Notes: generated from the letters alone by a model not told the origin. Positions 24,754-35,835 are shown, counted from the stretch's first letter. The stretch: 64,000 bases of DNA from Isoetes taiwanensis (GCA_021234155.1 JAJEKV010000032.1:10920099-10984098); one strand, 5' to 3'. Program-made: numbers and translations.

Positions 24754-25320
24754 TCCTATCAGCCATTCCACGTCATACCCATGCCACCTAGGATACCAAA
24801 CTCTCATAATTACAGATTTGCTTGGAATATTCTTCCGGAATAAGGGGGATTGCACATTCATGGCGCCATATGTATTTAATTCTGTTGGTTGTCAGACAGA
24901 CTGATGCAACACGTGGCGCTTCTAAAATGTCACTTGCATTATAGCATACCGGCAACTCATGACGGTGTCTCTTGGTTTGTCAGATACCAAGCGTGCGCGT
25001 CACCGCCTTCTACATTTCAAATTTTGAATGTGTAGGTTGAAGCTTTGTATCAGATCGGACTTTCATTTCGAGGCTGGGCCGCTTCTTTAACCGATCTTCA
25101 CTTCATCCTAATACAGGCTTCCCGCCCCCTACAATTCGAAATTTGAATTTGCTTAATGTATAAAAGCATGGATTGTAGGAGAATGGACTTTTCGATTTCC
25201 ATATGCACGTTGCAAATTTCAAAAACGAGGTTAGTACGGACGTTCGGCTCACACGAAGCGAATTGTGTTGGGGCATAAAAATTGTACACCTTCATTTCGC
25301 GCCGTGCGATCTACACAGTA
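24732..25320 (+). repeat. left-end block of the element, copy 1
   Basis: Near-identical to 27202-27845 over about 600 bp. Shared wording includes 'ggcgccatatgtatttaatt', 'gatgcaacacgtggcgcttc' and 'gcataccggcaactcatgac'. The copies diverge just after the palindrome near 25311. Confidence 0.9.
25247..25311. repeat. palindrome unit 1 (GATCACACGACGCGAA family)
   Basis: The left arm is GCTCACACGAAGCGAA at 25247 and the right arm is TTCGCGCCGTGCGATC at 25296-25311. Total span is 65 bp. Confidence 0.75.
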
Positions 25321-25521
25321 TGGAGTTTGCTTGTTGTCAAATTAAACTTAAACATAAGTGAGGTCGGCACTTACGTGGTTTTCTCGAGGAGGGTTTGGAG
25401 TGTTTTTTTTTTTATATCCCAATTATCGACATAGTGTGACGTAGCATCTTGGTGTTAAATAGTATGTTAAATTCGAATTATATCGGTGTTCATTTTCAGG
25501 TTAAACTCAAATCATATAGGT

Positions 25522-25629
25522 TTAGGAATAAGGTTAAAAAAGGAAGATATTGGATATTTAGGAATAAGGTTAAAAAAGGAAGATATTGGATATTTAGGAA
25601 TAAGGTTAAAAAAGGAAGATATTGGATAT
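25522..25629 (+). repeat. 36-bp tandem repeat, three copies
   Basis: Three near-perfect 36-bp units start 'ttaggaataaggttaaaaaa'. The period is a multiple of three, so one frame reads a 12-residue repeat, but no flanking gene supports coding use. Confidence 0.95.
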
Positions 25630-25819
25630 GGCTCAAATTTCGAGATATGCACATAATGGCATGTAATGATGGTTGATAGGACTGGAATACGAATCATTCC
25701 TACGATTTTCACGTCTAATCCAGCCTATATCTATTCCAGCCTAGATTGGCACCCATTCTCCCCCCAATCTCCGCCCAATCTTCGCTAGATCCTCCGCCCA
25801 ATTTCGCTAGTCCATCGCC

Positions 25820-26183
25820 ATGAAGAGATCAGCTACGGAAGAGCCGAAGGTTTCCTCAAAGAGGCGCCTATTACGGCTGGAAGAGGTGTTCCCTCCGCAG
25901 TTCCCTCCGCTGCCCACGGTTCTTGCTCTGAATGCCTCTAATTCCTCTGATTCCTTTGACGAGGAATCAGAGAATGAGGAATCAGAGGAAATTTCGGAGC
26001 GAGGAGTTCATCAGGTGTGTTCTTGAAGGCTGGATAGGAGATTCTTCAGAGAATGAGTGGTCTACCGAAGGAGAAGAAGCCGAAGATGATGAAGAAGATG
26101 AAGAAGTTGAAGACGAATCCGCTGACTTCGAGGAGCCCATGGCGTTAGTTCATGGTACATGCATGTTTTCTTTCTTTTCTTAA
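25820..26183 (+). pseudogene. short acidic nuclear-type protein, frameshifted
   Basis: The ATG at 25820 opens a basic start (MKRSATEEPKVSSKRR, a possible nuclear signal), then a Ser/Glu-rich stretch. Near 26000 the coherent reading moves to the next frame. That frame continues EEFIRCVLEGWIGDSSENEW and a long Asp/Glu run (about 26080-26140), then ends near 26183. A one-base insertion or a missed splice could explain the shift. Strong acidity next to a histone-like gene in the same element suggests a histone-binding role, but that is only an inference. Confidence 0.5.
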
Positions 26184-26290
26184 GCATTCAACTAACGGTT
26201 ATTTCTTATTTTTTTTTGTTTTGTGATGGTGAAGCGTGATGAATGAAATTTGTTAGGGCAGAGCACCTTTTTTTTTTTTTCCTTGTTCTT

Positions 26291-26337
26291 AGCCTCCAGC
26301 TTGCCTCCAGCTTAGCCTCCAGCTTGCCTCCAGCTTC
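26291..26337 (+). repeat. short tandem repeat (gcctccagctt)
   Basis: Four units of 'gcctccagctt' with small spacers. Related 'gcctccgggc' units follow at 26356 and 26388. Confidence 0.9.
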
Positions 26338-26583
26338 TTACCATATGACTGCAAGCCTCCGGGCTTTTTTGTTGTGAATAGTTGAAGCCTCCGGGCATTT
26401 AAATTTGCAAAATGATGTTCTGATGTAAAGCCATACGGCCATAAAAAATTTTGAATGTAAAGAGTTTTTGCTTCTAATTCCATTTGAATACCTAACTTGT
26501 TTTTTACTACTGTACATGTGTTACCACTCTTAAGTACATAAGTCATTATCCCTTTCCAAAGAGCATATTATTTTTCAAGAAGG

Positions 26584-26647
26584 AACACCAAGCGAATAGT
26601 ACATATGCAACAAAAATGGAACACACTAAATTCGCATCGTGTGATCC
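26584..26647. repeat. palindrome unit 2
   Basis: Left arm AACACCAAGCGAA and right arm TTCGCATCGTGTGATCC, spanning 64 bp. Confidence 0.75.
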
Positions 26648-26978
26648 ACTTTCTTATTTGTTGTCAAATTAAAATTAAACACAAGTACCCCTTCTCATTT
26701 AATGCTTTACCACCCTAAGTGCATAAAGTTATTAGTCCTTTTCAAAGAGCATATCTTTTTTTAAGAAGGATCACATCAAGCATCCCATTTGCATCTAAAA
26801 TACTTTACCAACTCTAGTAGTACATAAAGTTATTAGCCTTTTTCAAAAAGCAAACACTTTATCAATAAATGAGCACGTCACATATCCACACTTAACTTCA
26901 AATAAGACACATATATATTTCTTTTATTAAAAGATAATCAAAGTAATTTTACTATAGGAAGTCATCTTTTTCCAAAAA

Positions 26979-27045
26979 GATCACACCAAGCGAATTTTGT
27001 ATAAGCTAAAAGGTTGGAATATACTAAATTCGCATGGTGTGATCC
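26979..27045. repeat. palindrome unit 3
   Basis: Left arm GATCACACCAAGCGAA and right arm TTCGCATGGTGTGATCC, spanning 67 bp. A lone half-site (GGATCACATCAAGCAT) lies at 26768. Confidence 0.8.
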
Positions 27046-27201
27046 ACTTTCTTGTTTGTTGTCAATAGATAATAACACCAAGTCCCTCATCAATAGTCTC
27101 CCATTTGCATATAAAATATGTATCATTCCAAGTTATATTATGTTTTATGAACTAAAATGGCCTCCTATAAGCCATTCCACGTCATATTTCCGCTCCTTGG
27201 G

Positions 27202-27845
27202 GATTTGGGGTCTCAAAATGGCCTCCTATAAGCCATTCCACGTCATATTTCCGCTCTCTTTTTCCCGTCAGATTTGCTTGGAATATTCTCCCGGAATAAG
27301 GGGGATCGCATATTTATGGCGCCATATGTATTTAATTATGTTGGTTGTCAGACAGATTGATGCAACACGTGGCGCTTCTAAAAAGCCACTTGCATTATAG
27401 CATACCGGCAACTCATGACGGTGTCTCTTGGTTTGTCAGATACCAAGCATGCGCATCACCGATTCTTGTCTTGCGCTATTTTCATTTAGAGGCCATGGCC
27501 ATACAAGCTTCCTGCCTTCTACATTTCAAAATTTGAATATGTAGGTTGAAGCTTTGTATCAGACTTTCGTTTCGAGGCGCTGCGATTGCGCCTTAAAAGT
27601 TCGTAACCGGGATCTTTACTTCATCCCAATACAGGCTTCCCGCCCCCCTACAATTCGAATTTTGAATTTGCTTATGTATAAAAGCATGGATTGTAGGAGA
27701 ATGGACTTTTCGATTTCCATATGCACGTTGCAAATTTCAAAAACGAGGTTAGTACGGACGCTCGCTCACACGGCTTTAATTGTGCCGGGCATAGAAATTG
27801 TACACCTTCATTTCGCGCCGTGCGATCCACGCGGTATGGAAGCTC
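27202..27845 (+). repeat. left-end block of the element, copy 2 (internal)
   Basis: This duplicates 24732-25320, starting within the TIR (GATTTGGGGTCTCAAAATGG) but without the terminal GGGC. About 45 bp of its start are repeated again just upstream at 27156-27200. It leads directly into the transposase-like ORF at 27838. The original element end may be represented here. Confidence 0.88.
27763..27828. repeat. palindrome unit 4
   Basis: The left arm is decayed (CGCTCACACGGCTTTAA) and the right arm is TTCGCGCCGTGCGATCC, ending ten bases before the ATG at 27838. Confidence 0.65.
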
Positions 27846-30251
27846 CAAATGATGTGTGGATAAGGATTCGCAAAAAAGAAGGTCTAAAAAATAAGAACTT
27901 AGACCTCGACATGTTGCGTCTTGCAGGCTCAAAAAGTGTCGACATCTGGGCGGATGGCAGTTTATATCCATTGGATCCGTTGAGTGGCAAGAAACCGTCA
28001 TTTCGGGACGTTTCAAGTTTATTCCGATTTTGTGGTGACGGTAACTCGGCCTCTTGGAATATTGTGAGAGATTGAGAGAGGATGAAGGCATTCTGAATCG
28101 AATATGATTCCTTGAGATGAGCCGCCCGATTGTCACAAGAGAATTATAACTTAAACCAGCAGCTCTTTTTTCTCTCGCTTCATTACTCCACCGTGTGATG
28201 AAGGAAAGGAATGACGGCTTGGGAGGGAAACTTCTTTGAGATAATGGCGGACAAGTCCAAATTGGTGATAGAGCAGCTGCAAGAAAAGATCCAAGAGCTC
28301 GAAAGAGCAAACTTTGGGCTTCAATGTAGGTTAAAGAATTTGAAGAAAAACACCCCTTGGCTTGCAAGAAAGGAAGAAGCACTATCGACCGATAGAGGAA
28401 CTGAAGTTTGGAGCAGGTGCATTCAGACAGCAGGTCACGGCCACAAGGTCCGTTTACAACACTAGCAAAGGCCAATTAAGATCTGGGGAAACTAGAAGCA
28501 ATCTTGGTTACGTAGTGAAGAACCTAGCGACAAACAGGGAGATAGTGGACATGATTTGTCAGCCCTACAACTCTTCTCTCAAGAAGATGGTATTGGAAAT
28601 GGTACTAGAGAGATCTACAAGAAGTTAGAAGTTTTACGGATGTACGATCGCTTGTGATGATGTAGGCATCGGAGAGGCTTGGTTACCATTCTCTATTCAA
28701 GCCATTCCACTAAGCGTTGAAAAGAATGGGCACAAAAAGTATTCGCTCCACGTCCACAAATTGTCGAGAATACAAGATTACTAGGACAAAGATGGTGTAT
28801 GCCATATTAGGAGAGATGCACCACGTTGAATGTGCTGGTCCTGCCATAGCCATAAAAGATAAGAATGGCAAGGATTGTTGTGATATAGTTGGAATGAATG
28901 AACGCCAATAATCTTTGGGTTGACTGGTTACTCTCTTACAATTCCTTGTCAAATATTATGACTTAACAGATTAAGTAAAACTAATGGTGAGATTGAAGTT
29001 TGCATAAAATTGGATGAAATGGAACTGACCAAGTTTGAGAAGTATGAGAGGGTATCCGTTGTCACATAAAATAGAGCAATTGAGAATGCAATTGCACATG
29101 GTAAATCAAAGAGCAACAAGAATAATAAAAAAGATGTAGAGGTGACGGACGAGGAGAAGAAGCGTGCTTTAAAAATGGTTCTCATGTCAATCAAGATGAC
29201 ACTGGGTGGTTAGGTCTCTTTAAAGTTCAGAAAGAAACCCACGAGGTATTGAAATGGGTGTTCAATCAAACTGACATCCCGAGTCTAATATCTAGATTCG
29301 AGGGAGGGAAAAAATTGCAAGTAGATCACTATGGATCTTACAAAGTAATTTTTCACTTGGCGCCCGATTTAAAACCGAGAAAGCAATGTACAACATAAGT
29401 GGAGGAGGACAAGGAACATGCAAAGTTGTCTGTACTGCAATCATGCAAGGAAGTCAAGTACTGGGAAGACTGTTTCAACCTTGTCCCTTAACCAAGCAAA
29501 TGCTCCTAATAGAGGAGAAGAAGATCCCAAGTTCCATGGCATTTTCCCCATTCCATTAGAGAGGGTTCATATCCGTGACTTTGCACGGCTTTGTGAGAAT
29601 CATCGACAAGATGATATTTTGAGTCAGATTCGTGTGGAACATTTCGCATAAGAAGAGAAGAGAGGAAGGAATTGTAGAGTTGAACATGTTCTATCGTATG
29701 TGTTTGCATGGTGGCAATGTAAGATTAGAGCTCGATGAGAAACGAGGCGTGAAGAACAAGTGTGTCTCGTGAAGGTGTCAATTGAGGGTGAAAGCTTGAT
29801 GCTTCATAAAGAATCATAGAGAGGCTCGAACGGAAACCGATGGGAGAAAAGGTCTATGAATTTGGAAAATTGCCGGTTGATGCGGAGCAGACCGCACCTG
29901 CATGGCATTCGCTCGGGCATTGAGGAAAAAAAAGCATGGGATGCATTGTCCGAATTGTTCCCATACATTCAGAGAATAGACCTCACAAGAGAAGATGCAG
30001 AAATGTTCGTGCAGTTTAATAACATATTTATTAAAGCTTTCATAGACGCATGGGGAGAGAGTGAAGTCACGCACTACTTGCACATCTTTTGGGCTCATGC
30101 ACCTTGGTGTTTTAGGAAGTATGGAAGCCTAGCAAAGGTGGAGTGCACAAGGCATGGAGAAGTCGATAAACAAGCTAAAATAGCCTTTCATCGTAACACT
30201 CAAAGAGGGGGTGGAAATGTGGGAACCAACCCTCTAAGACAGATGAGATGA
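27838..30251 (+). pseudogene. decayed transposase-like ORF series
   Basis: The ATG at 27838 opens 79 codons (MEAPNDVWIRIRKKEGL start). Open pieces in changing frames follow at 28247-28625 (coiled-coil start MADKSKLVIEQLQEKIQELE), about 29170-29395, 29418-29651 and 29856-30251. The last contains HIFWAHAPWCFRKYGSL and FHRNTQRGGG. It ends in a His/Gly-rich pattern that I associate with the C-terminal part of large eukaryotic DNA transposases. The 29.57-kb segment in another frame reads VTLHGFVRIIDK. Many stops and shifts make it non-functional here. The family assignment is tentative. Catalytic acidic residues were not identified. Confidence 0.45.
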
Positions 30252-30869
30252 GTGGTTTTATAGAAGGGCGATGGCTAAACACGACAAGAAGGTCGCTTTA
30301 AGGAGCAACCCGTAAGTCGTAAAACACCATTGACATAATGTCAAGAGAAAACGGAAAGTTGCTTGGCAAAATTTAGGCCCCACTAGCATCGCGAACAATT
30401 GGAGATCTAAGAGACAAAGAATCGGTAAAGTATACTTGTAATGTGTAGCATGTTCACACGACGCGGGTACTTGCCTCCAACCTTGTTTGCACAACCAGAG
30501 CCCAGATCGCGGTGATCTTATTTAGATCATCATACAACAAAGTGGAGTTCGCTATTGCTTGCATTTATGTGGCTTCAAGGCCGTGGTGAAGCTTTACAAG
30601 ATAATAATAAAAAAGGTTACTTTTGATTAAAGTTGTGAAAGATGTTACATTGAAAAACAAAATACAACGACTCATTGTTGCTCCAAAGGCGCAGCTCTTC
30701 TTCATTATCTTTATCATCATCATCAGCTCCCGCCCTCGTCTTCGCCTTTCATCTCTTCTCCTCAATCGAAAGCAATCACCCTATCCAAACGTTCCTCCAA
30801 TCGCCCACCATCTCTTTGTACATGTCCCCCTCCCCGTCCCAATAGCACAACGCGTTTCTTACGCTCGAA

Positions 30870-31343
30870 TTAGCAACCTCGCTGCCGGGCCATAACCACC
30901 TCGCAGTTATTGGGGCATGTCATCCCCGTCGACCTTCTATTCAACCGCCGATTTGCCTCTCCTCCGCTACGAAGCATGAGAAGGTTGAATTCATTCTCTT
31001 CTTCTTTTCGCTGAATTGTAACGGCGTTTTCCTTTAGAAGATCATCTTGCTCCTTCAACCTCTTCATTAGAACACCCAACACTATGTCGAAGGGAGTTCT
31101 ATCCTCTTTGCTTTTCCTTATCAGCGGTTGAGGATGTGGAGGCCATAGATGACAAATGGGAGGGACGTTAAGATTATAGAAGTGAGGAGCAAAGACTCTA
31201 ACCGCGGAAGGAGCACAATGCAAGGACCTCAATTTATACATATTAGCTTTGAACATATTAAACACGTTTCGGTCTTTGCCGCGACGCGGTCGAAGCGGAT
31301 TCTCGCTTGGTTGTCCGCTAGAACACATTAATGGTACCGTCAT
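30870..31343 (-). pseudogene. small coiled-coil protein, paralogue 1
   Basis: Open from ATG at 31343 for 157 codons. It carries a motif shared with the neighbours (PFDIVLGVLMKRLKEQDDLL) and a charged helical stretch rich in Lys/Glu. Related copies follow at 31580-32015, 32640-33002 and 33540-33909. No known domain is recognised. The N-terminal half may be intron read-through. Confidence 0.4.
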
Positions 31344-31579
31344 TTGGAACACATTAATAACTATTCTAACTACATCAGATCACACCACGCTGAATCAAGA
31401 CACGAGCTTTAAAACCCTATGAAGGGTTTCGCCAGGTGATCCTGCCTTGTCATTCTCTACCACGGATATTGAAAATTAAAAATAGGAAACGTAATATTCG
31501 CACATTTGTCAAAAACTTTTCCCATTGAGAAATAAAACCATTACAAACATTAAAAAACGGACCCCTCTAGGAGGAGCCC

Positions 31580-32015
31580 GATGCCTATGATCGCCGCAAG
31601 CTCTTCCCCGGAGGGCAGTGATATTTTTTTCTACTCCTCCAACATGATTGCCTCGCCCCGCGAACCACGCTCTCATATTCCGCAACCTTATCTTCCCCGC
31701 CATCGAAGTTGAGCTCGGGCAGCCTCTCCCCGCTTCGGGACAGGCCCTAAGCCTCTCTTGAGGTTATATCTCGGCGCCGCAATTCATGGGGTCTAAGGCA
31801 GCCCGCCGATTGTCGCAAGACTAAAATCACCTCCCTATAGAAGGCGGCCTTGTCCTCCGGCTGCAACCAGCTTTGGCTTGGCGACGCCTTCATCATTCTT
31901 TCTTTTAGAAGGCGGATCCGCTCCTCCGCCTTCAAAGATCTAATAATGTTCTCAATTTCCTTGACGTAACTTGAGACAAGATCTCGCCGGGGATGGAACC
32001 GGAGCTGGAGGCCAT
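31580..32015 (-). pseudogene. small coiled-coil protein, paralogue 2
   Basis: The start MASSSGSIPGEIL (ATG at 32015) matches the MASSSSS start of the other copies. The coherent reading then shifts frame into VKEIENIIRSLKAEERIRLL and a charged helix. It ends with EYESVVRGARQSCWRSRKKY after an in-frame stop. It is broken by at least one frameshift and one stop. Confidence 0.4.
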
Positions 32016-32639
32016 TGAAAGTGATGGGAGAACATGAGAGATGGCCGAGGGGCGGATGTGGTAGAACAGAGATGGCGGATAGGAGAAGACAAAGGCCTCC
32101 GACATTTTATATAGAAACTAGAGATACGTTGGAATCTACTTGGTTGCGAAAGTACCGATAAAGTTGTGTAATAATCCTCTTAGGCTTAAGATTATAGCAT
32201 GCAATTAGGCAACGGTAGCCTATGTTCGCGATCATGGGATCCGCCATATCCTAGCCGCATCGTGATGCGGCCGCATAAAAAGATGTTGTTATTGTGGCAG
32301 CAAGATGCCACGCCCTTGGCATGACGTTGTCATCCACATGTCACGTATGTGAATAGACGTTGTCATCCACATGCCAATCCTAGATATGACTAATTCAGAT
32401 TTACCGCAAGTTATCACATAATCTAGCTAGATATTTGTGTTACATATAGTTTTCCATTAATAAATTAGGAATTTATACATACAACGAGGTGTACGCTGGA
32501 GATCATAATGACGCCGAAATCCATTGATTGCTACCTAATTGCAAGCATGGCATTTCGGGCCGCGGTGATTTTAATAAAACAAAACAAGAGAACAGATAGA
32601 AGCAAGAAATAGAGAAAACTTTTCTTTGAAACAAAAAAT

Positions 32640-33002
32640 ATATATACAATGGCTGGGGATCTTCATGATCCCGTAGTCGGGTAAAAGCTGCATTCTCATC
32701 CTCCGCGACTCAAGCTTTTTCTCCATATCTTCTAACGCCGCGAATATTGTGTGCGCTTAAAACCGCTTCGACCCTACGGCTATTGGCCTCGGTACTGGGT
32801 TAATGTTGCCGCTGAGCTCAAGGTCTCGCCATGCAAAGCCCCTCGCGGAATTTAACTCGTCAATCGCCTCGATCTTCTACGACGACGACGCCTTTTTTTC
32901 GCCGCGGAACCTCCTTGAATCTCTTCATCACCACCGCAAGGGTGATGTCCGCTGGCAGCTCTGGGCGTGGTCGCTTTTGTCGGAGGAGGATGAAGATGCC
33001 AT
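32640..33002 (-). pseudogene. small coiled-coil protein, paralogue 3
   Basis: ATG at 33002 (MASSSSSD start). A second frame reads RPELPADITLAVVMKRFKEV, the shared core motif. Frame breaks interrupt it. It is higher in GC than the surrounding DNA. Confidence 0.4.
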
Positions 33003-33539
33003 CTGAGCGTATAGGGCGAAGGCTAAGGGAGAAGATGAGCGTAAGGGCGAAGGCGGAAGAGAATCGGAGGTCTAAAAGGTCTTCTATTTATAATGTGGAT
33101 TTCGTAGTAGCTTGAGTCACACGACGCCGAAGGATGTCGCCGGGTCGAAAAAATGGACCGCTTCTCGGCGCCATGTGAGGAAAAAGGACCTACATTTCTT
33201 CTCACGCCTTTTCTTCCGAGAAAGCTCGCGGTGATAATTTTATTGATAATTTCGGGTGATACAATCTATACATAAGTAATTTTACCGATACATAACTAAA
33301 GATAGAACTTCTCATTGAAGCAAAATAGAACGGCATGGAGATCACACGACGCGAAATCCATTGATTGCACCTAATTGCAAAGCAAGGCATTTCAAGGGCG
33401 CAGGTGATCTTTTAATAAAAACGTAACATACATTGGAACAAGAGGATAGATAGAAGCAAAAATAGAGAAAACTTTTCTTTGAAGCAAAAATAGATAGATA
33501 CAATGGCTAGGGATCTTCATGATCCTCTAGCTGATTTTC

Positions 33540-33909
33540 ATGTCCCGCAGCCGAAGCCGTAAAGGTCGCGTTTCTCATCCTCCGCGTTCCGCTCTCTTCT
33601 CCATATCTTCTAAGGCCTCGCGAATATCGCGGAGCAGTTTCAACCTACCGACCTGCGCTCGCCGCCTCTTTGGTACGCGGGCGAATGTTTCCGCTGAGCT
33701 CAATGTCTCGGGCCAGGCAAAAGCTCCCTCGCGGAAGGTTAATCTGCCGACCGCTTCCTCCATATTTCGGCGATTTAGACGGTTGTTTTCATCATGGATC
33801 TCCTTGAATCTCTTCATCACCAATCGCAAGGGTGATGTCCACGGGCAGCTCTCGGCGCGGGGAGTGCTATCTTGGCGTGGTCGCTGCTAGAGGAAGATGA
33901 TGATGCCAT
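33540..33909 (-). pseudogene. small coiled-coil protein, paralogue 4
   Basis: ATG at 33909 (MASSSSSSSD start). After a frame change an 84-codon stretch (33829-33575) reads MKRFKEIHDENNRLNRRNME and onwards, strongly charged and probably helical. The ELPVDITLAI motif precedes it. This is the best-preserved member of the local family. Function is unknown. Confidence 0.45.
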
Positions 33910-34333
33910 CGGAGCAGAAGGTGGAAGGCGGAAGCCTAAGTAGAAGATGAGCGTAATGGGCGGAAGGCGATCGGAGGTCGAGTGGACATCGGTCTTCTAT
34001 TTATAACATGAGTCACACGAAGTTGCTTCCTCGCCGTGGTGAGGAATAAATAAATTAATTGTTTTTTTCCAATAATATTTCATTTCTTCGAGATAAATAT
34101 CACACGACCTTAAAACCTAGATATGACGTAAAAATTAGATCGATGTATTTCGCGATTGATGTGAATAAATACAAATAAAATAATTTTTATTAGGAATTTC
34201 GAAGGACAACTGTACATAAATAATTTTACCGATACAAGTTGGAAAATATATAACTTCCAATTTTTCAAGCTTCGTCAATTTCATGCTCTTTCAATCCCTC
34301 GCAGACCGATCCAACAAGGCAATGACTTCCATG

Positions 34334-34585
34334 TTATCGACCCAAACTTCCAACCTTGGGTGAGTCAAGCCGGCAGACTAAAAAATTTAACATATTGCTC
34401 GCCAAGCAGACCGGGCTTGGTCGCCAAAATATTGTAGCACAACATCCTACCGAATTGCTATCACCTTTTCGGTGTTTGATGCCAATTGGGAATGGTTCCC
34501 TAACATGCATAATGCACGGATGTAATAGACAAACTCGCGACCTTTTGGACTGAAAGTTCTGGCTGAAGACGATTATCTCCCCCAT
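34334..34585 (-). CDS. unidentified small ORF (83 codons)
   Basis: ATG at 34585 opens MGEIIVFSQNFQSKRSR and continues without homology that I recognise. It lies downstream of the acidic protein gene on the same strand. It may be a real small gene, a 3' exon or chance. Confidence 0.25.
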   Translation of the reverse strand: MGEIIVFSQNFQSKRSRVCLLHPCIMHVREPFPIGIKHRKGDSNSVGCCATIFWRPSPVCLASNMLNFLVCRLDSPKVGSLGR

Positions 34586-34733
34586 TAATGAATCTTGAGA
34601 TATATCGTAACAATGTAGAGTCCTTCAATCTTTCCCCTCCCCCGCGTGCATGTCGGCAAGAAAAAATCATCTACTTCCCACAAATAAGAACCCTCAAGCT
34701 TATCTTCTTCACATTTCTCCTCATCTACGAGGC

Positions 34734-35681
34734 TTATGCTGCCGCTGATTGATCAAGGGCCCGCCAAACCCTCAGATCCTGTTGGCGCCTTTGCACGGAG
34801 ATCTGGAATTCTTCTTCCGCTGGTAGATTCGCCTCCTCTTGAGCAAATCGAGACTCCAGCCTCTCATAGGCTTCTTTAAGCTTTATAGCATTTGGGGTAT
34901 AATTAGACACTTCAAACATCTCTTTGTCCAAATCCTCTTCAAAATCTAGGCCTAGGTTTACCCATTCGGCCAAGGTACTGATAAGCTCGTCTTCCCTAGC
35001 ACACATTCGTAACAAAGACGGGTTCCTCAGTATATCACTTAGCAATAGGTATTCTTTGCCTTCCACTAAAATTGGCGTTATGTCAGACAACTTCTTTTCA
35101 TCCTCATCCCCATCCTCATCACCTTCAGAATCATCTCCCTCCTCTGGTTCACCCAAGGCCAGTGCGTCGAAGCTAAAACTCCTACATTCTTGCTCTTCTT
35201 CTTGTAGATCTATCTCCATTTCTACGTCATAGTCAGCATCATCACACATAACTGACCCCCCTTGGCTTAAAGATTTCAATGTTTCCAGTGTATCTTCGGT
35301 TTGGCCGAGCAGAATGCAATAACTAGCAAATGCAAACGGCAAAGAGAAATAAGATACCTTCTTAAGTACAAGGACGCAGCCAGGAGGAGCCCGTTGCGCA
35401 GCATTCTTGAAAAACATCTTCGTTGTTTGCAAATGGGAAGCCGCCTCCTCTAGAGCTGGTTTTGGAATCCACGAGCCAGGGACATCTGCAAAGGACGTGC
35501 GCTGAGACCAAGCGGTCCGGGTGAAAGCTAAGGCAACCTCGCGATAGCATCCAAGCTCGCTACTGTTTGCCATGATGTCCAACTCCTTGCAATAGAACGG
35601 ATAAATCGCAGTCGGCGCAACTTCCTCGTTGTCATGAGGGGCGGATGCATACCATTTCAGGAACTTCATATAACAATCCAT
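34734..35681 (-). CDS. acidic protein of unknown function carried by the 14-kb element
   Basis: An intact frame of 315 residues from ATG at 35681 (gccATGG context). The frame is open a further 22 codons upstream without ATG. Residues about 1-125 look globular (Trp- and Phe-containing helices). Residues about 147-196 are strongly acidic, with runs such as LQEEEQE and EGDEDGDEDEKK. The C-terminal third is helical and charged. No family is recognised. The intact frame amid decayed neighbours suggests recent selection or recent arrival. Its position next to the H3-like gene and its acidic patch fit a histone-chaperone role, but that is inference only. The 5' side holds telomere-like repeats and a palindrome. 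Confidence 0.65.
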   Translation of the reverse strand: MDCYMKFLKWYASAPHDNEEVAPTAIYPFYCKELDIMANSSELGCYREVALAFTRTAWSQRTSFADVPGSWIPKPALEEAASHLQTTKMFFKNAAQRAPPGCVLVLKKVSYFSLPFAFASYCILLGQTEDTLETLKSLSQGGSVMCDDADYDVEMEIDLQEEEQECRSFSFDALALGEPEEGDDSEGDEDGDEDEKKLSDITPILVEGKEYLLLSDILRNPSLLRMCAREDELISTLAEWVNLGLDFEEDLDKEMFEVSNYTPNAIKLKEAYERLESRFAQEEANLPAEEEFQISVQRRQQDLRVWRALDQSAAA

Positions 35682-35809
35682 GGCGAAGCACGACGGTAAA
35701 GCAAGAAGATGTTTAGGAGCGGTAATACCGTCACTTTCTGAACTCAAGTAGCCGATTGTCGATTATGAAAGGGGACATGTAGTTGTGGGGAGATTTGTCC
35801 GCATACATT

Positions 35810-35833
35810 TTAGGGTTAGGGTTAGGGTTAGGG
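35810..35833. promoter_or_regulatory. four TTAGGG units (telo-box-like) upstream of the acidic protein gene
   Basis: Four perfect TTAGGG units preceded by TTT, read as CCCTAA repeats ending CCCTAAAA on the gene's sense strand. Plant telo-boxes (AAACCCTAA) are known promoter elements of ribosomal and chromatin genes. The site is about 130 bp upstream of the ATG and directly abuts palindrome unit 5. Confidence 0.6.
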
Positions 35834-35835
35834 TT

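Larger units (their letters stand above)
32470..34020. repeat. direct duplication of about 0.7 kb containing paralogues 3 and 4
   Basis: Copies at about 32470-33135 and 33320-34020 share 'tagagaaaacttttctttga', 'gggatcttcatgatcc', 'gaaatccattgattgc' and the downstream 'gagtcacacga' half-palindrome. The duplication multiplied the small-protein gene within the element. Confidence 0.85.

Noticed and set aside
27672-28475. A 267-codon minus-strand open frame
   Set aside because: It is antisense to the transposase-like series, lacks recognisable motifs, and crosses the duplicated left-end block. Treated as a shadow frame.
35810-35833. A real telomere or chromosome end
   Set aside because: Only four units, flanked on both sides by element sequence. 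It is interstitial and of TTAGGG rather than the usual plant TTTAGGG type.
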